From assembly GCF_001598035.1 (NCBI RefSeq), contig NZ_CP014835.1, positions 2,118,101 to 2,182,100 of the forward strand: a stretch of 64,000 nt of DNA, written 5' to 3'. The notes under the pieces are model-generated. The model saw nothing but the letters and a program-made list of their open reading frames with translations. It was not told where the DNA came from and searched no databases. Of the stretch, positions 9,456-19,532 are shown one piece after another; position 1 is the stretch's first letter; every line of letters begins with the position of its first letter. Position numbers and translations under genes: made by a program. The DNA is from Streptococcus halotolerans (GTDB lineage: Bacteria > Bacillota > Bacilli > Lactobacillales > Streptococcaceae).

Positions 9456-9457
9456 AT

Positions 9458-9465
9458 TTCGAATA
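9458..9465 (+). promoter_or_regulatory. Candidate ComX (cin/com) box for comEA-comEC
   Basis: TTCGAATA matches seven of eight bases of the streptococcal competence box TACGAATA. It follows a T-rich stretch and lies 19 bp before the comEA ATG, where a -10 element would be expected. It fits alternative sigma factor ComX control of the DNA-uptake genes. Confidence 0.5.
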
Positions 9466-9484
9466 AATAAATAGGAGGAACATC

Positions 9485-10156
9485 ATGTTTGAGGATATGT
9501 TAGAAAAAATCCATACCAACAAAGTTGTCGTGGGACTGGGGGGGTTAGTTATTTTACTGCTGATGACATGTCTTTTTCTTTTGAGGAATCCTTCAAAGGA
9601 AACTCAGGAAGAGCTTTTACCATCATGGTCAGGACAGTCAGAAACCATCAGTAGCACAACGATGCCCTCGAAAGAAGGCTCTCAAGCGGAAAAATCACAA
9701 TCATCGACGATGATCACGGTTGATGTTAAGGGAGCCGTCAAAAAGCCAGGCGTTTATGACTTACCGAGTGGTAGTCGTGTTAATGATGCTATTTTATTGG
9801 CAGGTGGATTAAGAGAAGACGCGGATCGAAAGTCTGTCAATTTTGCTCAAAAATTAAGTGATGAAGGCATTGTTTATGTGGCGAGTCAGGGTGAAAATAT
9901 CTCAGTCATAAATTCAAGTGTTGCTCCTCAAAACTCAACGGATTCTTCAGAAGTCTCTACCGGCAAAGTCGACCTTAATAGGGCTACACTAGCTGATTTA
10001 CAGACGATTTCTGGTATCGGTCAAAAACGGGCTCAGGACATCATAGATTATCGTGATAGCAATGGTGGTTTTAAATCGGTTGATGACCTGTCAAATGTTT
10101 CTGGTATTGGTGATAAGACTCTTGAAAAGCTGCGTGAGGAAGTGACGGTTGATTGA
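9485..10156 (+). CDS. comEA: Competence DNA receptor ComEA
   Basis: This 223-residue membrane-anchored DNA-binding protein captures double-stranded DNA for uptake. One membrane helix near residues 14-33 is followed by a low-complexity Ser/Glu linker, an SLBB domain (VDVKGAVKKPGVYDLPSG) and two helix-hairpin-helix DNA-binding motifs at the C-terminus (LQTISGIGQKRAQDIIDYR, LSNVSGIGDKTLEKL). AGGAGGAA precedes the ATG. It overlaps comEC by eight bases, so the pair is translationally coupled and probably expressed only during competence. Confidence 0.94.
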   Translation: MFEDMLEKIHTNKVVVGLGGLVILLLMTCLFLLRNPSKETQEELLPSWSGQSETISSTTMPSKEGSQAEKSQSSTMITVDVKGAVKKPGVYDLPSGSRVNDAILLAGGLREDADRKSVNFAQKLSDEGIVYVASQGENISVINSSVAPQNSTDSSEVSTGKVDLNRATLADLQTISGIGQKRAQDIIDYRDSNGGFKSVDDLSNVSGIGDKTLEKLREEVTVD

Positions 10157-12380
10157 GACTAGATTGTTAAAGCCAATGTATTTGGCTTTTTTAGTAACGT
10201 TGACCTACTTTATTATTTTCACCAAATCTTGGGTTGCTATTTTTTTAGCAGTGGTTGCTTTCATATGCCTTATCAAGCAATACCAGAAAAAGACGATTTG
10301 GCAGATCATGCTTATAATCGCTATATTTTCGCTGTATTTTGTTTGGATTGATCATAGACAGCATACATTAGAGAAGAACCTTCCTAGCCAAGTTTCAGAA
10401 CTACGTCTCATTCCTGATAGCCTTTCAGTAGATGGTGATTTACTTTCAGGACGTGCTGTTCAGGGACACCAAACGTATCAGTTTTATTATCAATTGCAGA
10501 CGGTATCGGAGAAAAAGTATTTTCAAGAGCTCAACCAAGTGGTTCGTTTAAATGTAGTCGCAAAAGTTGAGAAACCTGTTGGTCAACGCAATTTCAAAGG
10601 ATTTGACTATGCCGCTTACTTGAAGCGTGAGGGGATTTACGGCATTGCGCAAGTCACTGCTATTACGTCAATTAAAGTGGCACAGCCTAACAACCCCATC
10701 GAGTGGGTAAGATTGTGGCGACGCCAGCTTCTAGTTCACATCAATCAGAGCTTTCCTGCTCCCATGCAGCATTATATGACAGGGCTCTTATTGGGGTATT
10801 TGGACAAGGCTTTTGATGAGATGAGTGATATATACACAGATTTGGGGATTATTCATCTCTTTGCCCTTTCAGGTATGCAAGTAGGTTTTTTTATAGGTAT
10901 TTTCCGAACAATACTTCTGAGATTAGGCATTTTAAGGGAGCATTTTAGTTATTTTCTCTTGCCTTTTTCTTTTCTGTATGCTGGTTTAACTGGTTTTACC
11001 GTTTCAGTCGTGCGTAGTTTACTACAAACTATCCTTGGTCAGTTTGGCTTTCGTAAGTGGGACAATTTAGGGCTAACGATGCTGATATTCTTTATCCTTT
11101 CACCTCATTTTTTAGAGACTGTGGGTGGTGTTTTATCCTTTGCTTATGCTTTTATCTTGTCAAGGCTTAACCTAGAATCACTATCCGGTCGTCGCAAAGT
11201 AGTAGCTGAGAGTTTGGTTTTATCATTTGGTATTTTGCCCTTACTGATTTTTTATTTTGGGAGTTTTCAACCCTTATCCATCCTCTTAACAGCCTGCTTT
11301 TCAGTGATTTTTGACGTGCTTTTGTTACCTCTGTTAAGTCTGGTATTATTAGCTAGTCCTTTGATGTCTTTGAGTTTCTGTAATCCTTTGTTTCTTGTTT
11401 TAGAGTCAGTCATCAAATGGACAGCTCAGCTATCGCCAAAGCCTCTGGTTTTTGGTAGTCCTAACGTAGTAGTTCTTATCCTAATCCTTGCTTTTTTGGC
11501 TGCTTTACATGACTTTTGGAAAGAAAAAAAGCTTAGATATGCCCTTTTATTAGCTAGCATCTGTTTGTTTGTTCTGACGAAACATCCTTTGGAAAATGAA
11601 GTCACAGTTATGGATGTTGGGCAAGGGGACTCGATTTTGATTAGGGATATGGGAGGGAAAACGCTCCTAATCGATACTGGTGGTCGAGTTGATTTTACAC
11701 AGAAAGAAGCGTGGCGCAATCGACAGACAAGGGCTAATGCTGAAAAGACCTCGATTCCTTATTTGAAAAGTCGCGGTATTTCGACTATTGATCAACTGTT
11801 AATCACTCACACGGACACAGATCATATGGGAGATCTAAGTATTTTAGCCAAGCATTTCAAAATTAAAGAAATTTTGATTAGTCCTGGGGCTATGACCAAG
11901 TCATCTTTTGTGAAAGAGTTACAAGCATTAAACATAAAAGTGCGCTTGGTTCATGCAGGAGATCGGTTTCCTATTATGGGGACATCTCTTCATGTTCTTT
12001 ACCCATGGTCTCAGGGAGATGGCGGCAATAATGATTCTCTTGTTTTGTACGGTAAGTTACTTGATAAAAGATTTCTTTTTACTGGTGATTTGGAAGTTGA
12101 AGGAGAAAAAGCCTTGCTTGCTAGATATCCAAACTTACCAGTGGATGTTTTAAAAGCAGGTCATCATGGGTCTAAAGGCTCTTCTGATCCGGAGTTTTTG
12201 AGGCATATCAATGCCACAGAGGCCTTAATATCAGCAGGTCTGAATAATCGTTATCATCATCCCAATGATGAAACTTTGGAGCGGTTTGATGTCGAAAAGA
12301 TGACAGTCTATCGCACTGATCAAGAAGGCGCTATTCGTTATAGAGGTATGAAAAATTGGCGTGTTGAAACGGTACGATAA
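10149..12380 (+). CDS. comEC: Competence DNA channel ComEC
   Basis: This 743-residue polytopic protein is predicted to carry single-stranded DNA across the membrane. N-terminal hydrophobic helices are followed by an OB-like extracellular part, the Competence domain (about residues 215-480, with FALSGMQVGFFIG) and a C-terminal metallo-beta-lactamase-like domain (VMDVGQGDSILI, THTDTDHMGD, AGHHGSKGSS). The start is probably the TTG at 10149, overlapping the comEA stop. It is full length, with no frameshift, so the uptake gene pair appears functional. Confidence 0.94.
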   Translation: MIETRLLKPMYLAFLVTLTYFIIFTKSWVAIFLAVVAFICLIKQYQKKTIWQIMLIIAIFSLYFVWIDHRQHTLEKNLPSQVSELRLIPDSLSVDGDLLSGRAVQGHQTYQFYYQLQTVSEKKYFQELNQVVRLNVVAKVEKPVGQRNFKGFDYAAYLKREGIYGIAQVTAITSIKVAQPNNPIEWVRLWRRQLLVHINQSFPAPMQHYMTGLLLGYLDKAFDEMSDIYTDLGIIHLFALSGMQVGFFIGIFRTILLRLGILREHFSYFLLPFSFLYAGLTGFTVSVVRSLLQTILGQFGFRKWDNLGLTMLIFFILSPHFLETVGGVLSFAYAFILSRLNLESLSGRRKVVAESLVLSFGILPLLIFYFGSFQPLSILLTACFSVIFDVLLLPLLSLVLLASPLMSLSFCNPLFLVLESVIKWTAQLSPKPLVFGSPNVVVLILILAFLAALHDFWKEKKLRYALLLASICLFVLTKHPLENEVTVMDVGQGDSILIRDMGGKTLLIDTGGRVDFTQKEAWRNRQTRANAEKTSIPYLKSRGISTIDQLLITHTDTDHMGDLSILAKHFKIKEILISPGAMTKSSFVKELQALNIKVRLVHAGDRFPIMGTSLHVLYPWSQGDGGNNDSLVLYGKLLDKRFLFTGDLEVEGEKALLARYPNLPVDVLKAGHHGSKGSSDPEFLRHINATEALISAGLNNRYHHPNDETLERFDVEKMTVYRTDQEGAIRYRGMKNWRVETVR

Positions 12381-12554
12381 GGATGTAATAAAGTGATCTA
12401 TCACAATTTTTCTGTTCCTTGAGTTATTTTTCATTGTCTCTTTGTAAAAGTAGACCAAGACTAGAGTTGCGGTCATGACGATTGTCAAAAAAGCTTGAAT
12501 AGAAAGATAAGAGGCTTGATAATGGTAATAGAGATGCTTCCCCTATAAAGCTGC

Positions 12555-12599
12555 AACACAAAATCCACATGAGAACGATTGTCATGTGGATTTTGTGTT
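12555..12599. terminator. Perfect 17-bp bidirectional terminator
   Basis: AACACAAAATCCACATG (12555-12571) is the exact complement of 12583-12599, with an 11-nt loop. It ends comEC transcription and overlaps the stop codon of the convergent permease gene. The 170 bp between comEC and this hairpin hold no intact gene. Confidence 0.9.
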
Positions 12600-13248
12600 A
12601 TTCAGTTCCTTGTGCCCATTTCTTGGCCAGTCGACGGGAATAAGTCGATATAGCGAAGTTGATGACAAAGTAGATGGCTGTGATGATAAGGTAAAGAGTG
12701 AACACTTGACTTGGTTCAAAGTATTTACCCATCAGAATTTGGCTTTTTCCGAAAAGCTCTTGCAAGGCAATAACCGAATAAAGGAGTGAGGTGTCCTTTA
12801 TAACCGTTACGAATTGTGAAATGATGGCTGGCAACATTTTCCGAATAGCTTGTGGAAAGACAATGTAAATGAAGATTTGCCAGTGTGTCATTCCTTGCGA
12901 TAAGCCAGCCTCAGTTTGACCGTGATCGACACCATTTAAGCCACCTCGTATAATTTCTGCAAGAGCAGCTGATGTGAAGACAGTAAAGGCTGTGATACCT
13001 GCTGGGGTTGACTTCATTTGGAAAACCAAGAAAATAATGAATATCCATAGAAGATTGGGAACGTTACGAACAAATTCAATGTAGATGCTTGATACCCAAC
13101 GAAGGATAGGATGCTTCCCGTTACGCATAACAGCTAGTATGGTGCCAATAATAGTTGAAAAGACAATCGACAACAATGAGATGTAAAGGGTCAACCAAAG
13201 TCCTTGAAGGATAAAGCTAATATTGGTTGGTGTTAAAACTGACATCAT
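12598..13248 (-). CDS. Polar amino-acid ABC transporter permease
   Basis: This 216-residue inner-membrane permease of the HisM/GlnP family has about five helices and the EAA loop (EIIRGGLNGVDHGQTEAGLSQG) that contacts the ATPase. It is the last gene of a four-gene minus-strand operon (ATPase, binding protein, permease, permease). The two permeases presumably form a heterodimer. The exact substrate, perhaps glutamine or another polar amino acid, cannot be told from sequence. The gap to the preceding permease is 8 bp, and the ATG follows AGGAGG. Confidence 0.9.
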   Translation of the reverse strand: MMSVLTPTNISFILQGLWLTLYISLLSIVFSTIIGTILAVMRNGKHPILRWVSSIYIEFVRNVPNLLWIFIIFLVFQMKSTPAGITAFTVFTSAALAEIIRGGLNGVDHGQTEAGLSQGMTHWQIFIYIVFPQAIRKMLPAIISQFVTVIKDTSLLYSVIALQELFGKSQILMGKYFEPSQVFTLYLIITAIYFVINFAISTYSRRLAKKWAQGTE

Positions 13249-13256
13249 TTATCCTC

Positions 13257-13955
13257 CTAAGTATATGCTTTTTTATTCTCTTCTTCTTTACGCCGCGCCC
13301 ATGTTGCTAGTGGGAAACAGACGATGAAGTAGAGTAGTGCAGCGCCGGCAAAGGCAGGGACATAGTTAGTAGTCTCATAGGCCCATGCTTTTGAGACGAA
13401 CATAATGTCGGCTCCTGAAATAATGGCAACCGTCGAGGTATTTTTGATCAGGTTAACCACTTGATTAGTCATGGGGGGTAAGATGGTTCGAACAGCTTGT
13501 GGCAGGATAATGAGTTGCATCGTTTCTTTGTAGGTAAACCCTTGAGAAAGTGCAGCCTCGGTTTGTCCTTTGGGAACGGCTTCAATTCCTGAACGGATAA
13601 CTTCCGAGATATAGGCACCGTGATAAATCCCAACACAGATAACGGCTGTCCAGAAAGCTGAAATCATCATAAAACCGTTCGTGATGATAGCCAAACCATA
13701 ATAAACAACAACAAATTGCACCAGGAGCGGTGTGTTTTGATAGAGTTCAACATAAACACGGGCGATTGTTTTTAGGATCTTATTCTTAGAAGATGACATA
13801 GCCCCAAAAATTAGTCCTAGAAGAAGGGAGAGAGACAAGGCACCAATTGACATGCCCAAGGTATAGAGAAAGCCTTGAGCAAAATCACCGAAATTGGCGA
13901 AAAAGTCACCCCATCGAGAAAGGGCGAAGGGACTTGTTACTAAATAATAGGTCAT
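13257..13955 (-). CDS. Polar amino-acid ABC transporter permease
   Basis: This 232-residue HisM/GlnP-type permease has multiple membrane helices and the EAA motif EVIRSGIEAVPKGQTEAALS. It starts MTYYLVTSPFALSRWG, with AAGGAAG upstream. It is the partner of the permease at 12598, being similar in length and layout, and the two together would form the membrane channel. It lies 20 bp downstream of the binding-protein gene in the same operon. Confidence 0.9.
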   Translation of the reverse strand: MTYYLVTSPFALSRWGDFFANFGDFAQGFLYTLGMSIGALSLSLLLGLIFGAMSSSKNKILKTIARVYVELYQNTPLLVQFVVVYYGLAIITNGFMMISAFWTAVICVGIYHGAYISEVIRSGIEAVPKGQTEAALSQGFTYKETMQLIILPQAVRTILPPMTNQVVNLIKNTSTVAIISGADIMFVSKAWAYETTNYVPAFAGAALLYFIVCFPLATWARRKEEENKKAYT

Positions 13956-13974
13956 AAATAATGCTTCCTTTCTC

Positions 13975-14802
13975 TTAATGTTGGGCTTTAGCCGGTTTTA
14001 AATCATATTTTTGGTAGATTTCTGTCAAACTGCCATCTTTGGACCAGTCTGCAAGGAGCTGGTTGATGTAGTTGGTTAGGGCTTTGTGATTTTTTTTGCT
14101 AGCAATGCCGTAACTTTGCGTATTAAATCCTTGCTCAAGAATAGCAGTCTTCTGGCTACGGTAGCCTGTTAGAATGGATTTATCAACTGAGAAGGCTTGA
14201 ATACGCTTGGAGTAAAGTGAAATAGCCAGTTCAGGATAGGAACCAAGCTGAACATAGTTGAAGTGTAAATCATTGGCTTTGGCGTATTCTTCAATCAAGC
14301 CTTTTGTGGTCGATCCTTGAGCAACGCCAATGGTTGCTTTGTCCATATCTTTGATAGAAGAGTAGTGGCTAGATTTGTTAACTAAAAAACCAACTTCGTC
14401 AGTATAATATGGCTCACTAAAACTGTAAGAAGCTTGACGCTCAGGAGTGATCGTGTAGGTCCCAATAACGATGTCAACTTGACCGTTATCGATAACAGCT
14501 TCGCGCGTTTGAGCTGTCACAGCGGTAAAGGCTACTTTGACCCCAAGACTTTTAGCGATTTTACGTGCAATGTCAATTTCCATACCTTCGTAGCGGTTTG
14601 TTTCAGCACTAAAGTAACCAAAATTAGGAACGTCTTGTTTAACACCAGCTTTGAGAACGCCAGCCTTTTTAATCCGTTTAATGACTTTAGAAGACAAGAG
14701 TTGCTCAGTTGTTTCTGCCTTAACTTTTGGAGAAAAACCGATAACAGATAAGACTAGTGCAAATGATAAACAAGCGATAAGAAATGGTTTGATTGATTTC
14801 AT
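13975..14802 (-). CDS. Amino-acid ABC transporter substrate-binding protein
   Basis: This 275-residue periplasmic-binding-protein fold (SBP_bac_3) shows GVKQDVPNFGY, MEIDIARKIAKSLG, DIVIGTYTITPERQ and FSEPYYTD. The ATG at 14802 follows AAGGAGGATATGAG; the longer frame to 14961 has no such site and overlaps glnQ. The signal region is a basic start, a hydrophobic core, then SPKVKA|ET, which looks like signal peptidase I cleavage. The only nearby cysteine (LIAC, residue 10) is too early for a normal lipobox, so membrane tethering is uncertain, an unusual state for a Gram-positive importer. Confidence 0.88.
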   Translation of the reverse strand: MKSIKPFLIACLSFALVLSVIGFSPKVKAETTEQLLSSKVIKRIKKAGVLKAGVKQDVPNFGYFSAETNRYEGMEIDIARKIAKSLGVKVAFTAVTAQTREAVIDNGQVDIVIGTYTITPERQASYSFSEPYYTDEVGFLVNKSSHYSSIKDMDKATIGVAQGSTTKGLIEEYAKANDLHFNYVQLGSYPELAISLYSKRIQAFSVDKSILTGYRSQKTAILEQGFNTQSYGIASKKNHKALTNYINQLLADWSKDGSLTEIYQKYDLKPAKAQH

Positions 14803-14818
14803 CTCATATCCTCCTTGA

Positions 14819-15601
14819 CTACGCTTTGCGTTCTTTTTTTTTGGCAGTAACTTTTTCACTGGAATGGTTAATAATTTTGCTGAGGAATTGCTGTGCACGT
14901 GGTTCTTTGGGATGATCAAAGAAGCCGTGAACGTCAGTAGTGTCTTCCAAGATTTGGCCATCAGCCATGAAGATGATACGATCAGCTACTTCACGGGCAA
15001 AGCCCATTTCGTGAGTAACGACCACCATATTCATCCCTTCGGCAGCTAGGTTTTGCATAACAGCAAGAACATCTCCGATTGTTTCTGGATCAAGGGCAGA
15101 GGTTGGTTCATCGAAAAGAAGTAATTCAGGATTCATAGCGAGTCCGCGTGCGATAGCGATACGCTGTTTTTGACCACCAGAGAGCATACCCGGGTAGGAA
15201 TCCTTGCGATCCCACATGTTGACGTAAGTCAGATACTTCTCGGCAATAGCTTCTGCTTCTGAACGAGACATGCCTAAGACTTTTATAGGTGCCAAAGTCA
15301 CATTTTCTAACACCGTTTTATGAGGATATAAGTTGAAGTGTTGGAAAACCATACCAACTTCCTTACGCAGTTGAACCAAATCTTTACTGCTAGCGTTGGC
15401 TAATTCATGACCGTTTACTTTTAAGCTACCTGTTTCAATAGATTCAAGAGCATTCATGGTACGGATAAGTGTTGATTTACCTGATCCTGAAGGACCTAAG
15501 AGAACAACGACCTGACCTTTTTCAATCTCTAAGTTAATGTTACGAAGAGCATGGTAGTCACCGTAATATTTTTCAACATTTTTATATTCGATAAGTGCCA
15601 T
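14819..15601 (-). CDS. Polar amino-acid ABC transporter ATPase
   Basis: This 260-residue ATPase of the GlnQ/HisP type powers uptake. It shows Walker [13 protein letters not shown] (about residues 34-45), the signature [17 protein letters not shown], Walker [14 protein letters not shown] and the switch histidine VVTHEMGFA. The last 15 or so residues are lysine-rich ([14 protein letters not shown]), longer than in many homologues. It is the first gene of the operon; an AAAGGAG site precedes the ATG and a strong promoter lies upstream. Confidence 0.93.
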   Translation of the reverse strand: MALIEYKNVEKYYGDYHALRNINLEIEKGQVVVLLGPSGSGKSTLIRTMNALESIETGSLKVNGHELANASSKDLVQLRKEVGMVFQHFNLYPHKTVLENVTLAPIKVLGMSRSEAEAIAEKYLTYVNMWDRKDSYPGMLSGGQKQRIAIARGLAMNPELLLFDEPTSALDPETIGDVLAVMQNLAAEGMNMVVVTHEMGFAREVADRIIFMADGQILEDTTDVHGFFDHPKEPRAQQFLSKIINHSSEKVTAKKKERKA

Positions 15602-15656
15602 TAGAAACTCCTTTTGTATTAAATTGTTACGTTAGAAAACATAACAAAGATAAGTT

Positions 15657-15685
15657 ACTATAACATATTAGTTTTGAACTGTCAA
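15657..15685 (-). promoter_or_regulatory. Strong sigma-A promoter of the amino-acid importer operon
   Basis: On the minus strand a -35 TTGACA (15685-15680) and a -10 TATAGT (15662-15657) are separated by 17 bp, about 60 bp before the ATPase gene. Confidence 0.75.
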
Positions 15686-15836
15686 TTGTTAACTTAAAAT
15701 ATTCTGAAAATTAAAACAACACCTAGTGATCCATTTTATAAAGGGGATAAAAGTCGATGATATAAGGTCTTTTTATAGTCAACGTTTTCCATTTGGAGGA
15801 TAATTTGATATAATCAGAAAAAAGGTAGGTATTAAT

Positions 15837-16544
15837 ATGAAAACAATTCTTGTCGTGGATGATGAGAGACCCATCTCAGATATTATAAAATTTAATCTTA
15901 GCAAGGAAGGATATAACATTGAGACAGCTTTCGATGGTAATGAAGCAGTTCAAAAATTCGAAGCTGTTAAGCCCGACTTGGTTATCCTAGACTTGATGCT
16001 TCCAGGTATCGATGGTCTTGAAGTAGCTAAAGAAATTCGTAAAACAAGCCATACGCCTATTATTATGTTGTCAGCTAAGGATTCTGAATTTGATAAAGTG
16101 ATTGGTTTAGAAATTGGTGCTGACGATTATGTCACAAAACCTTTTTCTAATCGTGAGTTACTGGCACGTGTTAAAGCGCAATTACGCCGTGTTGAAACCA
16201 TTGAGACAGTGGCCGAAGAGTCGCTTCAATCCTCACCAACAGAAATTGAAATTGGTAACCTTCAGATTTTACCAGAAGCGTTTATTGCTAAAAAGAATGG
16301 TGAAGAAGTTGAATTAACACATCGCGAGTTCGAATTGCTCTACCATTTGGCGCAACATATTGGTCAGGTGATGACGCGTGAACACTTATTGGAAACAGTT
16401 TGGGGTTATGACTATTTTGGTGATGTTCGCACAGTTGATGTAACCATTCGTCGTTTGCGTGAAAAAATCGAAACAACACCAAGTCGACCAGAATATATCT
16501 TAACTCGCCGTGGAGTGGGTTATTTTATGAAAGCTCATGACTGA
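15837..16544 (+). CDS. vicR: Response regulator VicR (WalR)
   Basis: This 235-residue OmpR-family regulator controls cell-wall metabolism genes and is essential in many streptococci. The receiver has acidic residues VVDDER, phospho-acceptor Asp in [10 protein letters not shown] (residue 52) and the TKPF lysine. The C-terminal winged helix has [13 protein letters not shown] and [19 protein letters not shown] at 15809-15814 gives a likely promoter. It overlaps vicK by eight bases and heads the vicRKX operon. Confidence 0.96.
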   Translation: MKTILVVDDERPISDIIKFNLSKEGYNIETAFDGNEAVQKFEAVKPDLVILDLMLPGIDGLEVAKEIRKTSHTPIIMLSAKDSEFDKVIGLEIGADDYVTKPFSNRELLARVKAQLRRVETIETVAEESLQSSPTEIEIGNLQILPEAFIAKKNGEEVELTHREFELLYHLAQHIGQVMTREHLLETVWGYDYFGDVRTVDVTIRRLREKIETTPSRPEYILTRRGVGYFMKAHD

Positions 16545-17883
16545 TCAATTTATTTTTACATTTAGAGATTTAATTATTGCAGGACTAATGTCTATCTTAG
16601 TCCTGATTTATGTTTTTTTAATCATCAATGACTCGCTTAATAGCCGGCGAGTGCAGCAATTGACCGAGCAGGTTCAGTCATTGATTTCAGGTGAGTACGT
16701 TGTTAATCAAGTAACACGTGGTTCAGCAGAAGTTAGGACTTTGGCAGAACACCTCAATGATTTGTCGGAAGTGTTTCGATTGACTCATGAGAATTTAGGG
16801 CAAGAAAAAAACCGGCTTTCTAGTATCTTGTCTTATATGAGTGATGGTGTTTTGGCAACGGATCGGCGTGGTAATATCATCATGATTAATGACATGGCGA
16901 GACAGCAGTTAAACTTGTCAGAAGAAGAGGATATTTCCGTCAATATTATGACCTTGTTGGAAGAGACTTCTTATACTTATCATGATTTGATCACGAAAAC
17001 ACCTGAGGTCACTCTCAATCGAGTCGATGAGTTTGGTGAGTTTACTGTTTTAAGAATTAATTTTGCTTTGATTAAGCGAGAAAGTGGTTTTATTTCAGGA
17101 TTGGTTGCCGTTCTTCATGATACGACTGAACAGGAAAAAGAAGAACGCGAACGTCGCCTCTTTGTTTCGAATGTTAGCCATGAACTACGAACTCCTTTAA
17201 CATCAGTAAAATCCTACTTAGAAGCCCTTGATGAAGGTGCCCTAAAGGAATCGGTTGCTCCTGGCTTTATACGTGTGTCTCTGGATGAGACTAACCGGAT
17301 GATGCGAATGATTTCTGATTTGCTTTCCTTATCACGAATTGATAATAATAACTCGCATTTAGAGGTTGAATTGACTAACTTTACAGCCTTTATAACTTAC
17401 ATCCTTAATCGTTTCGATCAGATCAAACTTCAGGAAACGCAAGCTGGCAAATCCTATGACATTATTCGAAATTATCCCTTGGTGCCTGTTTGGATTGAGA
17501 TTGATAATGACAAAATGACACAGGTTATTGATAATATTATCAATAATGCGATTAAGTATTCACCTGACGGTGGTGAGATTACAGTTAGCATGCGAACAAC
17601 TGAAACTCAGTTAATTATTTCGATTTCCGATCAAGGTTTGGGAATTCCAAAGAAAGATTTGCCACTTATTTTTGATCGATTTTATCGAGTCGACAAGGCT
17701 CGGAGCCGTGCACAAGGTGGCACTGGTCTTGGACTTGCTATTGCCAAAGAGATTATTAAACAACATAATGGCTTTATTTGGGCCAAAAGTGACTACGGCA
17801 AGGGCTCAACCCTTACCATAGTATTACCGTATGAAAAGAATATTTTAGAAGTAGATGAAGAATGGGAGGTGACTGAAGACTAA
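16537..17883 (+). CDS. vicK: Sensor histidine kinase VicK (WalK)
   Basis: This 448-residue kinase has the single N-terminal membrane helix typical of streptococcal VicK (about residues 10-31), with almost no extracellular loop. A HAMP-like segment and a PAS domain (about 90-200) follow. The H box is [13 protein letters not shown] with the histidine near residue 215, and the ATP-binding boxes are [21 protein letters not shown] and [12 protein letters not shown]. It phosphorylates VicR. It is full length and overlaps vicR. Confidence 0.96.
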   Translation: MTDQFIFTFRDLIIAGLMSILVLIYVFLIINDSLNSRRVQQLTEQVQSLISGEYVVNQVTRGSAEVRTLAEHLNDLSEVFRLTHENLGQEKNRLSSILSYMSDGVLATDRRGNIIMINDMARQQLNLSEEEDISVNIMTLLEETSYTYHDLITKTPEVTLNRVDEFGEFTVLRINFALIKRESGFISGLVAVLHDTTEQEKEERERRLFVSNVSHELRTPLTSVKSYLEALDEGALKESVAPGFIRVSLDETNRMMRMISDLLSLSRIDNNNSHLEVELTNFTAFITYILNRFDQIKLQETQAGKSYDIIRNYPLVPVWIEIDNDKMTQVIDNIINNAIKYSPDGGEITVSMRTTETQLIISISDQGLGIPKKDLPLIFDRFYRVDKARSRAQGGTGLGLAIAKEIIKQHNGFIWAKSDYGKGSTLTIVLPYEKNILEVDEEWEVTED

Positions 17884-17884
17884 G

Positions 17885-18694
17885 GTGACTGATAAAGGTT
17901 TTAAGTACAGTATTTTAGCTTCAGGGTCGACAGGTAATGCTTTTTATTTGGAGACACCAAAAAAACGTCTGTTGATTGATGCGGGACTGACTGGTAAGAA
18001 GATTACCAGTCTTTTAGCTGAAATTGATCGACGACCTGAAGATTTAGATGCCATATTGATCACACACGAGCATTCCGACCACATCAAAGGTGTTGGCGTT
18101 TTGGCTCGTAAATACCATCTTGATGTGTATGCTAATGAAAAAACTTGGGAAGTGATAGATGCACGTAACATGATTGGTAAGGTTGATAACAGTCAAAAGC
18201 ATGTTTTTTCTCGGGAAAAAATGATGACTTTTGGAGATATTGATATCGAATCATTCGGTGTTAGCCATGATGCGGTTGACCCTCAGTTTTATCGTTTGAT
18301 GAAAGATGATAAAAGTTTTGTCATGTTAACTGACACGGGTTATGTTAGCGATCGCATGGCTGGGATTGTAGCTAATGCGGATGGCTACCTCATCGAATCC
18401 AATCACGACATTGACATCCTTAGAGCTGGTTCCTATCCATGGAAAACCAAGCAACGGATTCTTTCTGATTTTGGACATTTATCCAATGAAGCAGGAGCTC
18501 AAGCGATGATTGATACTCTTGGCAATCGTACCAAGAAGATCTATTTGGGACACTTGAGTAAGGAAAATAATATCAAAGAATTAGCTCATATGACCATGGA
18601 ATCTAATCTCATGGCAGCTGACTTAGGGGTTAATCATGATTTTAAAGTATTGGATACATCGCCCGATACAGCAACGCCATTAACAGATATTTAA
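17885..18694 (+). CDS. vicX: VicX (WalJ/YycJ) metallo-beta-lactamase-fold protein
   Basis: This 269-residue metal-dependent hydrolase has the motif THEHSDHIKG (about residues 59-68), SVSHDAVDP-like histidines and DTGYVS. It belongs to the WalJ/YycJ family, associated with the Vic system and with nuclease-like activity; its exact substrate is not settled. It starts with GTG immediately after vicK (one base between the vicK stop and the GTG), so it is cotranscribed. A terminator follows. Confidence 0.93.
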   Translation: MTDKGFKYSILASGSTGNAFYLETPKKRLLIDAGLTGKKITSLLAEIDRRPEDLDAILITHEHSDHIKGVGVLARKYHLDVYANEKTWEVIDARNMIGKVDNSQKHVFSREKMMTFGDIDIESFGVSHDAVDPQFYRLMKDDKSFVMLTDTGYVSDRMAGIVANADGYLIESNHDIDILRAGSYPWKTKQRILSDFGHLSNEAGAQAMIDTLGNRTKKIYLGHLSKENNIKELAHMTMESNLMAADLGVNHDFKVLDTSPDTATPLTDI

Positions 18695-18710
18695 TATGGA
18701 ATTTACAGTC

Positions 18711-18737
18711 TAGCCATAAGAGCTGGGCTATTTTTTT
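18711..18737 (+). terminator. Terminator of the vicRKX operon
   Basis: TAGCC / GGCTA (18711-18715, 18726-18730) is followed by T7. A TATAAT immediately after (18740-18745) may be the -10 of the rnc promoter. Confidence 0.65.
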
Positions 18738-18829
18738 GGTATAATAGAAAAGATTACGAAGATAAGTGACAGTCATTTTGGAAAATGGTTTGAGTGAAAC
18801 TTATTTTGAAATAGAAAAAGGGGAATTTT

Positions 18830-19531
18830 ATGGAACAATTGGAAGAGTTAGCAGCAAAATTAAAAGCAGATTTTCAAATTGAGTTCGCAGACAGTAGCTT
18901 GCTAGATACTGCTTTCACCCACACATCCTATGCTAATGAGCATCGCCTCCTAAACATTTCACACAATGAGCGTTTGGAGTTTTTAGGAGACGCCGTTCTA
19001 CAATTGATCATTTCCGATTATTTGTATCGAAAGTACCCTAATAAGCCAGAAGGGGATTTATCAAAACAACGCTCGATGATTGTCCGCGAGGAGAGTTTGG
19101 CAGGATTTTCTAAAGATTGTGGATTTGATGCCTTTATCAAGTTAGGCAGAGGAGAAGAAAAGTCTGGTGGTCGGCATCGAGACACCATTCTTGGAGATCT
19201 TTTTGAAGCTTTTTTAGGCGCTTTGCTCCTAGATAAAGGGGTTGAGACAGTTAAGACTTTCCTTTATTTGGTGATGATTCCTAAGGTAGAAAAAGGTCAG
19301 TACGAGCAAGTTAAAGATTATAAAACAGCTCTTCAGGAGAAACTTCAAGTTGATGGTGATATTAAAATCCGTTATGAGGTTATCGGTGAAGAAGGCCCTG
19401 CTCATGCCAAGTGGTTCGAAGTTCGTGTCACTGCAGACGGTAAGGAATTGAGTAACGGTAAGGGCCGTTCTAAAAAGATAGCAGAGCAGAAAGCTGCTAG
19501 AAAAGCACTCCACCAATTAGGTGAGGACTAA
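18830..19531 (+). CDS. rnc: Ribonuclease III
   Basis: This 233-residue double-stranded-RNA endonuclease processes rRNA and some mRNAs. The catalytic signature is [12 protein letters not shown] (about residues 45-56), and the second acidic site lies in [13 protein letters not shown]. The double-stranded RNA-binding domain fills about residues 155-230 ([11 protein letters not shown] to [13 protein letters not shown]). The ATG is preceded by AAAAGGGGA. It leads into smc with a one-base gap, as is conserved in streptococci. Confidence 0.97.
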   Translation: MEQLEELAAKLKADFQIEFADSSLLDTAFTHTSYANEHRLLNISHNERLEFLGDAVLQLIISDYLYRKYPNKPEGDLSKQRSMIVREESLAGFSKDCGFDAFIKLGRGEEKSGGRHRDTILGDLFEAFLGALLLDKGVETVKTFLYLVMIPKVEKGQYEQVKDYKTALQEKLQVDGDIKIRYEVIGEEGPAHAKWFEVRVTADGKELSNGKGRSKKIAEQKAARKALHQLGED

Positions 19532-19532
19532 G

